Positions 16,342-26,218 are shown, counted from the first letter of the stretch. The stretch is DNA of 64,000 bases from CAYSCW01 sp964429795 (GCA_964429795.1 CAYSCW010000001.1:186001-250000), one strand, 5' to 3'. The notes: generated from the letters alone by a model not told the origin. Numbers and translations are program-made.

Positions 16342-18675
16342 GTGATTAAGAGTAGGGGGAAAAATTCATCAACCGGTCAGAAAGCCAGCGCTTATCGAGT
16401 CACCTCTGTCCAGCTGGCTCGCCATCTGGGGATTTTCGAAGCCACCATGATCGGCGTCGGGGCTATGATCGGCGCCGGTATATTTGTTTTGACCGGAATA
16501 GCCGTGGGTCTTGCTGGACCTTCGGCTGTTCTGGCCTTTGCCCTAAATGGTGTGGTTACACTTTTTACCGCCCTGAGCTATGCGGAGCTTGCCAGTGCTA
16601 TACCGGAGGCAGGAGGAGGCTATTCTTACATCAAAAAGGTCATGCCCAATTCCATTGCCTTCATCTCGGGCTGGATGCTCTGGTTTGCCTATATCGTGGC
16701 CTGCAGCCTGTATGCCAAGGGGTTTGGCAGTTATTTTGTTGAATTATTCGAGCGCTATCTCCCTTCTATAACTGAATATCTCGTGGGCTGGTTTGGCCGA
16801 AACGCTTCTGTGGCTTTATTCACGGTAGGAGTAGGGATTCTCTTCCTGGCTATTAACATCATCGGAACTCATGCCAGCGGAAAAACCGAAGATGTCATAA
16901 CCCTGGCCAAGATTGCGATTCTGGCCGTGTTCATTTATTTCGGGATAAGACAGGTAGGGAAGATGCCCGCCATTACTAGAGAAAATTTTACCCCGCTTTT
17001 TCCCCATGGTTTTCAAGGTGTCTTGGCGGCCATGGGATTAACCTTCATCGCCTTCGAAGGCTATGATCTCATTGCCACGGTGAGCGAAGAAGTCAAGGAG
17101 CCCCGTCGGACCATCCCCAAAGCCATCCTCTATTCTCTGGTTATCACCGTTACCATTTACATTTTGGTTGTATTTGTTTGTCTAGGAGCTGTTCCTTCGG
17201 CCGAAGGGTTGCCTACCTGGGAGTTGCTGGGAAAATACAAGGAGATCGGAATCATCCGAGCTGCGCAGGGTTTTATGCCCAAGTTTGGGGTGATTCTGAT
17301 CCTGGGTGGAGGGCTTTTTGCCACCTTGAGCGCTCTGAATGCGACAGTCCTGGCTTCCTCAAGGGTTGCTTTTTCCATGGGACGGGATTGGATGCTGCCC
17401 AATGTGCTGAGCCGAGTGCATTCCATCAGAAGAACTCCTGTGATGGCCATCAGTATAAGCGGTCTTCTGTTTCTCTTGGTAGCTGTGTTTTTGCCTTTGG
17501 AGCTCATCGGGATTTCAAGCAGCTTGCTCTTTCTCCTGACCTTCGCTCTGGTCAATGCCGCACTGCTCATGTATCGACGCCGGAGCACTTCCGCTCCTTC
17601 TTTTCGAGTGCCTCTGTTTCCGCTAACCCCTATTCTGGGCATTCTCACCAGTGCCGGATTAGCGTTCCATCAATTGGTGAAGAATCCTTTAGCCCTGGTG
17701 CTGGCTACGGGATGGATTTTGGCAGGACTTTTAATATTCCTGATCTTCTTTTCCAACCGGGTTTCTATTGCCGATGTTCCTAAGACCATTATCACCCCAG
17801 AATTGTTGACCCTGAAAAAGGCCAGGCGCTACAAAACTCTGGTCCCTCTGGCCAATCCTGATCGGGCAAGACCTCTGGTTGAGCTTGCGGGGAGGGTGGT
17901 CTGTTCAAGTCAGGGAGAAGTCCTTGCTTTGACTGTTGTGGATTTGCCGGGTGTGGCAGGGTATGATGAATCGCAGCCTTTTGTCAATGAGGCCCAGTTA
18001 GTTCTCAGCAAAGCTCATGAAGTGGCTGTCAGACAGAAAATTCCCTTTTCTTCTCTGTTGAAAATAGGGCGTTCTGCGGCTAAAGAAATTGTGGGAGTCG
18101 CTGCGGAGCATAGGTGTCATCTGATTTTGATGGGTTATAAGAAAGACGAGGATCCCCTAGAAAACAGCATCATTCATCATGTGATATCCCATCAGCCCTG
18201 CGATATAGCTATCTTGAAAAGCGACAATATCTCTGTGGATACCTTCAAGCGAGTGCTCATTCCTATCGCCGGAAGGGAAGTCCATGATAGACTAAAAGCG
18301 CGTTTTATCCACTGTCTCCTGCCCGGGGAAGAAAGCCAAATCACGTTGATGACTGTCATCCCCTCGGAATCCGGCATAGCGCGCAGACAAAGGGCTTTGC
18401 AAACACTCGAGCGGGCAACGAAACTTTATCATTTGCCTTCGGCCGAACTTGTTGTTGATGAGAGTTCCCAGGTGGCCCAGGCTATTATCCAGCGGGCAAG
18501 AGACCATGATCTATTAATCCTGGGGATGCGCAAGGAGCCATGGCATAAAGCCTTTTTCTTCGGTACGCTGGCCCAGCAGGTGGCAGGTCAGGTTCAGTGC
18601 GCTACCATTTTGACCAAAGTGCGGGCTCCAAGGAAATCCGTGATCAAGAGCCTGTTTAAAATATCAAAGGATTAA
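16342..18675 (+). CDS. APC-family amino acid permease with two C-terminal universal stress domains, second paralogue
   Basis: The 777-residue protein has the same architecture as its upstream neighbour. The transporter has MIGVGAMIGAGIFVLTG and GLTFIAFEGYD; two Usp domains follow from about residue 495 (YKTLVPLANPDRARPLVEL, LILMGYKKDE, RVLIPIAGRE, LLILGMRKEPWHKAFFFG). The two genes are a tandem duplication that has clearly diverged, especially in the Usp halves. The second Usp domain here seems shorter. The start is GTG at 16342. The two genes are 100 bp apart and probably transcribed together from 13820. Confidence 0.9.
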   Translation: MIKSRGKNSSTGQKASAYRVTSVQLARHLGIFEATMIGVGAMIGAGIFVLTGIAVGLAGPSAVLAFALNGVVTLFTALSYAELASAIPEAGGGYSYIKKVMPNSIAFISGWMLWFAYIVACSLYAKGFGSYFVELFERYLPSITEYLVGWFGRNASVALFTVGVGILFLAINIIGTHASGKTEDVITLAKIAILAVFIYFGIRQVGKMPAITRENFTPLFPHGFQGVLAAMGLTFIAFEGYDLIATVSEEVKEPRRTIPKAILYSLVITVTIYILVVFVCLGAVPSAEGLPTWELLGKYKEIGIIRAAQGFMPKFGVILILGGGLFATLSALNATVLASSRVAFSMGRDWMLPNVLSRVHSIRRTPVMAISISGLLFLLVAVFLPLELIGISSSLLFLLTFALVNAALLMYRRRSTSAPSFRVPLFPLTPILGILTSAGLAFHQLVKNPLALVLATGWILAGLLIFLIFFSNRVSIADVPKTIITPELLTLKKARRYKTLVPLANPDRARPLVELAGRVVCSSQGEVLALTVVDLPGVAGYDESQPFVNEAQLVLSKAHEVAVRQKIPFSSLLKIGRSAAKEIVGVAAEHRCHLILMGYKKDEDPLENSIIHHVISHQPCDIAILKSDNISVDTFKRVLIPIAGREVHDRLKARFIHCLLPGEESQITLMTVIPSESGIARRQRALQTLERATKLYHLPSAELVVDESSQVAQAIIQRARDHDLLILGMRKEPWHKAFFFGTLAQQVAGQVQCATILTKVRAPRKSVIKSLFKISKD

Positions 18676-18872
18676 ATCCGGCAAAGGAAGCTGGGCTTTT
18701 TTCCGCGTCGAGATTAATCATCTCTCACTTAGGATGAAAGGAAAGCATGGCCAAGATGCAGGCTCAAATATCCCCTGCGTACTTGCAGGTCTCTTCTTGC
18801 TATGGTTTCAAGATTATCCTGATGTAAGAGCACCTCAAGCAAAAACCTCTTGATTAATTTTCTTGTTTTTTC

Positions 18873-19277
18873 TTGCTCATCATACCTGAGACTGCGTTAG
18901 GAGCAGACAAAATCACAGTTCTCCGTTTTGGCATGCTGGTGGACGGAAAGGGTAAGGCAGTCAGGGGTGCCGTCGTTGTCGTAAAAAATGACCGCATCGA
19001 AGGTGTGGGCCCGATAAGCAAAGAAATTCCTGTCTGGGCAGAGGTCATCGATCTCTCAGAGTACACTGCTATTCCTGGGCTCATCGATGTGCATACACAC
19101 ATGACCTACTACTGGAATGCCTCTTTTGGTGTTCCCACCCTGGGAGCTCTACTGCCTGGATACTATGCCGATATCGTGGCCGTTTAGGGTGATCCCCTGA
19201 AAGACATCAACGTCGTTATCGAAAATGTTCGGTGGGTGATGAAGGGAGGCGATGTGGTTGTGGATAAGACAAAGTAG
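18873..19277 (+). pseudogene. Amidohydrolase (imidazolonepropionase-like) remnant
   Basis: Residues 1-80 form the N-terminal beta-sandwich and start of a metal-dependent amidohydrolase: FGMLVDGKGKAVRGAVVVV, then IPGLIDVHTHMTYYW with the zinc-binding HTH. The sequence then jumps to the C-terminal sandwich (LGALLPGYYADIVAV), a TAG stop at 19185-19187, and in the same frame GDPLKDINVVIENVRWVM and GGDVVVDKTK before the final stop at 19275. The intact family is about 430 residues. An in-frame deletion of ~300 residues removes the remaining metal ligands, and the TAG replaces a residue in the usual DIVAVxGDPL motif. It is non-functional. Confidence 0.85.
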
Positions 19278-19541
19278 GGAAGGCTAAATAAGTCTCCGCC
19301 TTTCCTCTGTCTGTTACGACCAGTGGAAATTCCTGTGGAAGATGTTGCCTGCGGTTGCCATGGACTGTCTTGGCAGCCATGTCCATAGAAGATTAAAATC
19401 CAGATACTTTTTTAAAAAGGATTTTTGTTGTCCTGGAAGATGAAATGTTAACTATTCCTCTAAATATTCTTGAAATCAACCGTTGAGAAGAAGATACTAT
19501 GGAGTGGATGAGAAGGATAATCAGCTGAAAGGAAGGAATTC

Positions 19542-21488
19542 ATGAGGAATATTCAAAGAGCTGATATTTTGGTCAATGTACTGGCTATTTTATTTTTATT
19601 TGCCACACTTTCCATAACAAGTCTAGCTGTTCAACAGTCAGAGGAGCTCAAGATATTCCAGACGGACACAAAAATCATTGTGGATGGAAGCCTTAATGAA
19701 TGGAGTAAATTTACGGAATTTCCTGTGAATTTAACACCTGAGGGAGAAGAAATAAAAGACGATCCAGGCATGATCGTTAAGGCCAGGTTCACTTATGATG
19801 CGGAGAAATTCTATGCTGCGGTTAAAGCTAAAGACGACTCCTTCGAATTTCCCAGCCGAAGCTGGAGATACGGCGACGGCCTTTATTTGACATTCCTCAA
19901 CCCCTACCAGGGAAATGAAAGCGACCGGTTCATAACCTTCGGGTTTTCTATCGAAGAGGAAAAGACGACCAGAGTGGTTGTCAACGAGAACGGTGTTTAC
20001 TTTCCTGACATAGATACAAAGGACGTGGATTTGAAAATCTTGCCCGACACACAAAATGGAGAAATTATATACGAAATTTCGATCCCCTGGAAATGTCTCG
20101 TGCCTTTTAAACCTTTTATCTATGAGAGATGGGGAATAAATCTCATCTATGTGGACCGCGATCAAGGGGAAAGAAAAGTCAGCCTCCTTTATCCTGACAC
20201 AGGTTATGACACAGAGCTCTCCAAGAAGAGGAAGGGGGCGATTTTTCTTTTCGTCAACCATACTCCCTCTGACTTTGAAATCCAGACGACAATAAACGCC
20301 TCACATTTTTATGAAGATGGCCAAAAAACCATTGCCTGTGCCATCAATTCCCCTTCTGGGAAGACCGGGTGGACGGTCAGATATGTGCTGAGTTCGGGCT
20401 ATGGCAGTGAATCCTCTGTGAATAAAATATCCCTCGATAAGGGAATGAATAAATTCACCTTTAACTTGAAAGAGCAAGATTACGGCACAGGTTCATACGA
20501 CCTCAGTCTGGGAGTCATCGATGAGAATGGATCCCTTCGATTTACGGAGAACCACAGATTCTTTGTGCTGAACCGCAGCGAGTTTGAAAATTTCCAGAAG
20601 AGGATTGCGGAGATAAAAAAGGGAGACCTTTATGCTAAAAACTCGAGGTTCAGAGAGAGTCTTCCCACCTTGGAGATAAGGATCGACTGGATTCAGGAAT
20701 ACATGAAGCAGGCGCCGCCTTTTGCTGAGTTCGATTCCATGAAGGAATGGTATGAGGAGATAGAGCTGTTATTCAAGAATGTCGATGAGGGAAAGCCTGC
20801 TCTTTTTTTCCCAGGAACCATAGGGCGGCTTGCTCACAGGTCAGAAATTGACGGCACACTTCAGCCCTATTCCGTTTATGTGCCAGAGGATTACGATGAG
20901 AAAAGCCTTATCCCTCTCTTTGTTACCCTACATGGCAGTGGTGTGGATGAGGAACAGGCCATTCTGGATGTGGCCAGGATTCATTATGGCGCCCGGCAGA
21001 GGAGAAAACGGATGAAGATGATCGTAATGTCCCCCAAAGCAAGGGGTCTTTCTGACTGGTACTTGGGGGATTCTGGAGAAGAGGTGATCGAATGCATAGA
21101 ACATATCAAAAGCCTTTACAATATCGATGAGAAAAGCATCATCCTGGACGGGTTTTCCATGGGTGGTTATGGCGCTTGGAGACTGTCGCTTCTTCATCCA
21201 GATCTATTCAGAGCTGTGATAATTCGTTCAGGTGCCATTGAGCCTCCTTCTTACCTGAAGGGAGAAAATATTCTTGATCTTCTGAATAAGGGGAAAGGCT
21301 TGAATGTCTTCGTTGTCCACGGAGATAAGGATAACGCTGTCCCTGTGGAGAATGCCCGAAAGGCTGTTGAGAAATTAAAAGAGCTGGGAATCAAGCACCG
21401 ATATGTGGAGGTCAAAGGAGCAGCTCACGGCGGATACGAAAAATGGGATGAGATTTTTGACTGGCTGATGACGATACTGGAAAAATGA
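19542..21488 (+). CDS. Secreted esterase/peptidase: CBM9-like domain plus alpha/beta hydrolase
   Basis: The 648-residue protein starts after GAAAGGAAGGAATTC and has a hydrophobic N-terminal segment (ILVNVLAILFLFATLSI). Residues ~35-240 resemble a CBM9/DOMON-type beta-sandwich (KIIVDGSLNEWSKF, FYAAVKAKDD, GLYLTFLNPY). The C-terminal ~220 residues are an alpha/beta hydrolase of the feruloyl-esterase/dienelactone type: LHGSGVDEEQ (oxyanion region), GFSMGGYGAWRL with the nucleophile Ser, VVHGDKDNAVP with the Asp and GAAHGGYE with the His. The catalytic triad is complete. It probably cleaves esters or peptides outside the cell or in the periplasm; the substrate is unknown. Confidence 0.83.
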   Translation: MRNIQRADILVNVLAILFLFATLSITSLAVQQSEELKIFQTDTKIIVDGSLNEWSKFTEFPVNLTPEGEEIKDDPGMIVKARFTYDAEKFYAAVKAKDDSFEFPSRSWRYGDGLYLTFLNPYQGNESDRFITFGFSIEEEKTTRVVVNENGVYFPDIDTKDVDLKILPDTQNGEIIYEISIPWKCLVPFKPFIYERWGINLIYVDRDQGERKVSLLYPDTGYDTELSKKRKGAIFLFVNHTPSDFEIQTTINASHFYEDGQKTIACAINSPSGKTGWTVRYVLSSGYGSESSVNKISLDKGMNKFTFNLKEQDYGTGSYDLSLGVIDENGSLRFTENHRFFVLNRSEFENFQKRIAEIKKGDLYAKNSRFRESLPTLEIRIDWIQEYMKQAPPFAEFDSMKEWYEEIELLFKNVDEGKPALFFPGTIGRLAHRSEIDGTLQPYSVYVPEDYDEKSLIPLFVTLHGSGVDEEQAILDVARIHYGARQRRKRMKMIVMSPKARGLSDWYLGDSGEEVIECIEHIKSLYNIDEKSIILDGFSMGGYGAWRLSLLHPDLFRAVIIRSGAIEPPSYLKGENILDLLNKGKGLNVFVVHGDKDNAVPVENARKAVEKLKELGIKHRYVEVKGAAHGGYEKWDEIFDWLMTILEK

Positions 21489-21627
21489 CATATCCAGGGG
21501 AGACAGTACTTAATTCCCGAAAAATTTTTAAAGAAAACTCACAACTGTCCACCACTCCCGAAAAGGGTTATTGTAAATTATTTTAAATTGTCTAAATTAA
21601 ATTGAAATTGTTTAAATTGAAATTGTT

Positions 21628-21878
21628 GTCGGGCAATTATAATTTACTGATATATATAAAGTTAATCCTAAATTATCCATGATTTTTGTTCTTAAACAAG
21701 CATTTTCTGGGGCAAAATCATTCCTTTAAGAAATCTTCCATTACAAGGCAAAGTTCTATCTGCAAAATTCCTAAACATACAATTTTATCCCCAAATTAAG
21801 CCTTTAAGGCCAATTTTTATTTAATTTTTGCGGTTTATCTCAATATAATAAATCAGTTAGCTTAGCCCGACTACATTC
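21628..21878 (+). repeat. ~250 bp direct repeat, copy A
   Basis: This AT-rich block begins GTCGGGCAATTATAATTTAC and ends CAGTTAGCTTAGCCCGACTA. It recurs in the same orientation at 24644-24895. Well conserved parts are AAACAAGCATTTTC, GGGGCAAAATCATTCCTTTA and AAGCCTTTAAGGCCAATTTT (containing a small palindrome). A run of short AAATTG repeats precedes it. The surrounding gap 21489-22098 holds no convincing gene; a short forward frame at 21906-22151 overlaps the end of the S15 gene and is rejected. Confidence 0.85.
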
Positions 21879-22098
21879 ACACATTCACTCACCTGGCTTT
21901 CCCACATGCAGGTTCTCAGGATATTCGAGAGCCCGCAAGGAGCTTTCCAGGCATTCACCCGCTCGCCACGATGGTTGGATGGGAAAATCGAAACAAAGAA
22001 TGACAATGGGACATCACTCGCGAAAAAGGATTTCTTATCCCTAATGAAGTTGCAAAATAGCTGGGACGTTGGAGGTGATGGGATCTGTTGGAGTGGTT

Positions 22099-24276
22099 TT
22101 ATTGGAGCATACGCTCAATTGTCTCCTGCCACTCCCGTTCTCGAACCATAATGCTATTCTCAAAGATGGACTGGACGATTCTCAAATAGAAATTTTTGTC
22201 ATCGGAATGGATGTCAAAAGTCGTGCGTAGGTCCAACGTGCGGGCCTCAAATTCAATCCGTGTCCCCACCTCGCCACGATATTTTGTCAAGGCCGGGTCT
22301 TTATTATTAGTTTGATAATAGTCTTTCTGGTAGTAGCGCATCCGCCGGTCCGGATATTCTGCGGAGCTGGACTCTTTCCATTCCACACTCATGTTCCCTT
22401 GTAAATCTTTCTTCTGCTCGTAGCTCTTCGGCCAGGAATAACACTCCAGATAGGGAAAATTCTTGCCTGTTTCACCGAATTCGTTACTAAGGACGAGCTT
22501 CGGTGCTTCGGACTCTTCCTTTGGTTCAGGAGGTTTGAAGTTCGGGGTTTTGTATTCTTTTTCAGGAATCACTGGCAATTCTAATCGTGTTTCCTCTGTG
22601 CCCAAAAAAAGCTTTGTCGTCATCGTATAGGGAGTAGGCCAGATCATGGGGAAAAGCGCGTTTGAGACTGCGAGCCGTATGCGATGGCCGGGATGGAATG
22701 TCCATGTCGTGAAATGAAGTTCAAAATCGAGATTGTAAATTTCTCCGGGAACGATGGGCTCGGGGTCAAGCCGGGACTGACGTTGGGCACCGTTGATGAG
22801 CGCGCCTGAGACCAGAGAGACCGTGCCGTCCGGCTGGACGTCTTCGAATCGCGCAACCCAATGGGCAAGAGGGGCATCCGCCGATACACGAAGGTGGACC
22901 TTGGGAAATCCGACGATTGCGAAGCTCTCTTCAAGCACCGGGCTGTCGAAGACAAGGCTTCCTGCATCGTCAGGCCGGATGTCTCCGGTGGGATCCCCCC
23001 ACCAGTTGACCTGTGACGGCAGGGTCGTTCCTGTCGTCATGGCTCCGTAGCCTGGGATATAGCGAAGTGTTTCCACTGTTTCCTTATCTGTTTGGACAAA
23101 CAGTTGTCTGTTTCCGTTTGGAAACAGCTTTCTCCAGCGTGTCCCTTTGATCGGCCATTCTTCGCAGATCCAGTGTCCAGGTGTCATCTTGAGCTCGGCA
23201 TCGGGGCCATGGCCGTTGCGGACAAAAACTGTAAAACTCGGGTCTTCGAGCACTCCTGTGTCTCTGCCCTTGAGCCAGTAGTCCCACCAGCGTACGGCTT
23301 CATGGCGCCACTCGTAGTTAGGACCAGGTACTCCGTAGGCAGGATAATCATGATTCCACGGCCCGATGACGCCCTTTACAGGGACTGTCATGTTCTCGAG
23401 CAAACGGGGAAGAGTGTCCCTATAGCCATCAAGGAGTCCGCCGATGATATAGACAGGGATATGGATCTTGTCGTACTGCCAACGCAGCGAGTTTCGCCGC
23501 CAGAACTCGCCGTCGACCTGCTTTTTCAGGTAAGTCAGAATCCCCGGGTAGGCGCTGAATCTGTCGTGGAAAAAGGCCTCGTCGAGCCGCCACAGTGGGG
23601 TTTGAGGCAGAGCCTTGGAATGGTCGAACCAGGTGGCCCACGGATCAACATGAAAGGCCCCGTCGATATAGTGGATATCGTCGTGGTAAAGGTCATCGGT
23701 GGCATGTGCGGCCAGGATGGCCTTGAGGGCAGGAGGCTGCCGCATGGCCACCTGGATGGCATTAAACCCTCCCCAGGAGATTCCCCACATGCCCACCTGT
23801 CCGTTGGAGCCGGGCATCTGCGAGAGTTGGTTAATGAGGTCAACAGCGTCATCAAGCTCTTGCTCGGAATACTCTCGCAGAGGAAAGATTCCTTCTGAAG
23901 AACCGGTGCCGCGGATATCTACTTTTGCCATAATGAAGCCGCGCTTGGCAAAATAGACATAATCCGGATCATCGGTCATGGAAATTGGGTCGTCTTTCCG
24001 GTAGGGGAGAAACTCAAAGAGCACTGGAAACTTTTCGTTTTCAGATCTTGGGACCGGTTTGAAGTAGGTTACAGACAGTGGGACTTGATCCTTCGTGGTT
24101 AACCAGGATGTCTCTACAATGTAATCATAGATGGCCGCAGTGGGTTCAGCAAGCGTTTTTGATCTCACGGAATAAGAATGAGGCCGCAATACTAGTGAGG
24201 CACCCAAGAAGAGGAAAATCAAAAACAAGAGCCTGATTTTATTTCCGGAGCATGGCTTATTCGTCCTATTCATCAT
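22099..24276 (-). CDS. CocE/NonD-family hydrolase (Xaa-Pro dipeptidyl-peptidase S15-like)
   Basis: Start 24276 (ATGATG after AGGAGGAAG) gives a 725-residue secreted protein with a signal sequence (IRLLFLIFLFLGASLVL). The alpha/beta hydrolase domain has DIRGTGSSEG, GMWGISWGGFNAIQVAM with the nucleophile Ser, GGLLDGYRDTLP with the Asp and GVIGPWNHDYP with the His. The C-terminal jelly-roll domain of the X-Pro/CocE group follows (YNLDFELHFTTWTFHPGHRI, RLAVSNALFP). An extra ~130-residue tail contains ECYSWPKSYEQ and is not typical of the family. Expected role: hydrolysis of peptides or acylated amino compounds. The gene sits alone between two 250 bp direct repeats. Confidence 0.88.
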   Translation of the reverse strand: MMNRTNKPCSGNKIRLLFLIFLFLGASLVLRPHSYSVRSKTLAEPTAAIYDYIVETSWLTTKDQVPLSVTYFKPVPRSENEKFPVLFEFLPYRKDDPISMTDDPDYVYFAKRGFIMAKVDIRGTGSSEGIFPLREYSEQELDDAVDLINQLSQMPGSNGQVGMWGISWGGFNAIQVAMRQPPALKAILAAHATDDLYHDDIHYIDGAFHVDPWATWFDHSKALPQTPLWRLDEAFFHDRFSAYPGILTYLKKQVDGEFWRRNSLRWQYDKIHIPVYIIGGLLDGYRDTLPRLLENMTVPVKGVIGPWNHDYPAYGVPGPNYEWRHEAVRWWDYWLKGRDTGVLEDPSFTVFVRNGHGPDAELKMTPGHWICEEWPIKGTRWRKLFPNGNRQLFVQTDKETVETLRYIPGYGAMTTGTTLPSQVNWWGDPTGDIRPDDAGSLVFDSPVLEESFAIVGFPKVHLRVSADAPLAHWVARFEDVQPDGTVSLVSGALINGAQRQSRLDPEPIVPGEIYNLDFELHFTTWTFHPGHRIRLAVSNALFPMIWPTPYTMTTKLFLGTEETRLELPVIPEKEYKTPNFKPPEPKEESEAPKLVLSNEFGETGKNFPYLECYSWPKSYEQKKDLQGNMSVEWKESSSAEYPDRRMRYYQKDYYQTNNKDPALTKYRGEVGTRIEFEARTLDLRTTFDIHSDDKNFYLRIVQSIFENSIMVREREWQETIERMLQ

Positions 24277-24643
24277 CTTCCTCCTGAAGATAAAAGGGAT
24301 ATACAAAGCGATTAGCGTACAAGCCCTCCTCAATATAATAAAGGCTGCAACGGCCGCTTGCAATTCGAAACAAAATTCCTTTGCAGATCCAGGTGACACA
24401 GCAAGACCATTGAATCGCAAACCCAGTAGAATTATCATTAGATTAATCAAATCCTGATGAAAAATAAAGAATTGAATATTTTAAGCTAGTCATATTCTTG
24501 TTGTCTTCCCAATCTCAACAGGAGACACCTTTGCCGGAAAATTCTGGATAATAAAAAAGCTTGGCTGGGGAGGCAGGAAAGAGGTTTTCAGAGTGAGAAA
24601 TGTTCTAAATTTCTTCTAAATTTAGGGCAACTTCTAAATTTAG
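24277..24643. other. Intergenic stretch upstream of the S15 gene
   Basis: No gene is seen. The open frame of the S15 gene can be read back to 24450, but without a ribosome-binding site or protein-like sequence. Near 24600 the motif CTTCTAAATTTAG is repeated three times just before direct-repeat copy B, echoing the short AT repeats before copy A. Confidence 0.5.
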
Positions 24644-24901
24644 GTCGGGCAATGATAATTTACTGATATACATAAAGTTAAGCCCAAATTCTCCATTGTT
24701 TTTATCCTAAAACAAGCATTTTCAGGGGCAAAATCATTCCTTTAAGAAATCTCTCATTATAAGGTGTAGTTCTTTCTACATCATTCTTAAACACACAATT
24801 TCATCGCCAAAATTAAGCCTTTAAGGCCAATTTTTAATAAACTTTCGCTGTTTATCTTAATAGAATCAATCAGTTAGCTCAGCCCGACTACATTCTTGCT
24901 A
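24644..24901 (+). repeat. ~250 bp direct repeat, copy B
   Basis: This is the second copy of the block at 21628-21878, same orientation, about 3.0 kb away, with scattered substitutions and small indels. It runs into the scaffold gap (100 N, 24902-25001). It ends CAGTTAGCTCAGCCCGACTA followed by CATTCTTGCTA. Confidence 0.85.
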
Positions 24902-25001
24902 NNNNNNNNNNNNNNNNNNNNNNNNNNNNNNNNNNNNNNNNNNNNNNNNNNNNNNNNNNNNNNNNNNNNNNNNNNNNNNNNNNNNNNNNNNNNNNNNNNN
25001 N

Positions 25002-25104
25002 CAATCAGTTAGCTCAGCCCGACTACATTCTTGCTACGACTACATTCTTGCTACTACATTCTTGCTACATTCTTGACTGGGCTTCACATTCTTCACATTC
25101 TTAT
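25002..25104 (+). repeat. Third repeat end and short tandem array after the gap
   Basis: The sequence after the N gap begins with CAATCAGTTAGCTCAGCCCG, identical to the ~36 bases before the gap. It continues as a short tandem array based on GACTACATTCTTGCTA (units starting at 25021, 25038, 25054 and shorter remnants to about 25104). The array probably broke the assembly. Confidence 0.8.
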
Positions 25105-25255
25105 GCTTTATTTTTCAATATCGAACAAATGAGAGATTGATAATTTTGCCTCCCTAGACGATTTCTCCCTTAATTCTTTAATTCTTTTCATTAACATGAA
25201 ACGATTTTCCTCCAGCTGGATTTTAAATATGTGGATAGACGTATGCTATAATTTT

Positions 25256-26218
25256 ATGAAGAGGTCATTGATTAAAGTGGGTTCTGAGATCAAGAGGAAA
25301 AGCATCTGTTTTCTCCTGTCCCTTGCTGTCCACTCTCTCCTTTTTTATATCGTTTTACACCTGGCCTCTCCGGTAAAAGTTTATGATCTCCAAGAGGAGA
25401 TCACCAATCTCATCATTGTCCCTCCTGAGAAACTGTTCATTCCCCAAGGGTATGAAGATTTTAAAGGGAGTTACGATTTCGATGAATTGCTGCCGCGAAG
25501 AGGATCAGGACAGAGAAGGCCTTCCCGTAGGGGGGAAATATCTGGAGAAGAAAGCGAGCCTGGAGTTGAAGTCTCGGCTAAAGATACGGGGGGTGTTCTG
25601 CCGTCTGGAAGCCGCATGGAAAGCCAAGAAGCTCAAATTCAAGCGGAGCGATGGTCAGCTCAATCAAAGATGTCTTCAAGATTCAAACTAAAGCTGCCTC
25701 GAGACATTAACCCAAACCTTCCTCCAGATGCTGATCTTAATCTCTCCCCTTATTTTGAAAGAGAAGGGAAGGATCTTTCCAAAATTGACAGAGACAAATT
25801 AGAGAAGATTTTATCTCAATATCTTTATACGGATCTTTCAAGAATTCCCGCAGTAAAAGGAAAGTCTCCTTCAGGAAGCTTTGGAGGCCGTGGAAGTCAC
25901 GGTGAGGGAAAAGTATCATTCAACATAAAGGGTTACGATATCACACCGTGGGCCACTGAAGTGGTGAACAAAATCCAGACAAATTGGATTATTCCTCCTT
26001 CCCAGAGTCAGAACATTAAGGGCACAGTCAGGTTTTTTGTGATCATCGACGTCAACGGAGAAATCTCGTCCATAGAGATCGTTGAATCGACGGATGTTTC
26101 GGTGCTTGATCTTCTGGCTTTGAATGCCATAAATTCAAGCCTTCCCTTTCCCCGCCTCCCTGATGATTTTCCCTCCAAGAAATTGGAAGCCTATCTTGTG
26201 TTTAACTACAATGATTAA
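25256..26218 (+). CDS. TonB-family protein (orphan energy transducer)
   Basis: Start 25256 gives a 320-residue protein with an N-terminal anchor (SICFLLSLAVHSLLFYIVLH), a long charged periplasmic spacer rich in Arg/Ser/Gly, and a C-terminal TonB-C domain (TNWIIPPSQSQNIKGTVRF, IDVNGEISSIEIVESTD, then LPFPRLPDDFP). It is related to the TolA-like protein at 4659-5474. No ExbB/ExbD is adjacent, so it must share the TolQR motor or have another role. An ATG at 25196 would add 20 residues; neither start has a good ribosome-binding site. The next gene overlaps its end by 8 bp. Confidence 0.8.
   Translation: MKRSLIKVGSEIKRKSICFLLSLAVHSLLFYIVLHLASPVKVYDLQEEITNLIIVPPEKLFIPQGYEDFKGSYDFDELLPRRGSGQRRPSRRGEISGEESEPGVEVSAKDTGGVLPSGSRMESQEAQIQAERWSAQSKMSSRFKLKLPRDINPNLPPDADLNLSPYFEREGKDLSKIDRDKLEKILSQYLYTDLSRIPAVKGKSPSGSFGGRGSHGEGKVSFNIKGYDITPWATEVVNKIQTNWIIPPSQSQNIKGTVRFFVIIDVNGEISSIEIVESTDVSVLDLLALNAINSSLPFPRLPDDFPSKKLEAYLVFNYND

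Noticed and set aside
21906..22151. Possible 81-residue forward gene
   Set aside because: It overlaps the end of the S15 gene on the other strand, lies next to direct-repeat copy A and has no domain or start signal.
25002..25030. AGTTAGCTCAGCCCG resembling a tRNA D-arm
   Set aside because: It is part of the 250 bp direct repeat and no other tRNA arm follows.
25021..25104. CRISPR-like short repeats
   Set aside because: Units are directly adjacent without unique spacers and vary in length, so this is a simple tandem array.
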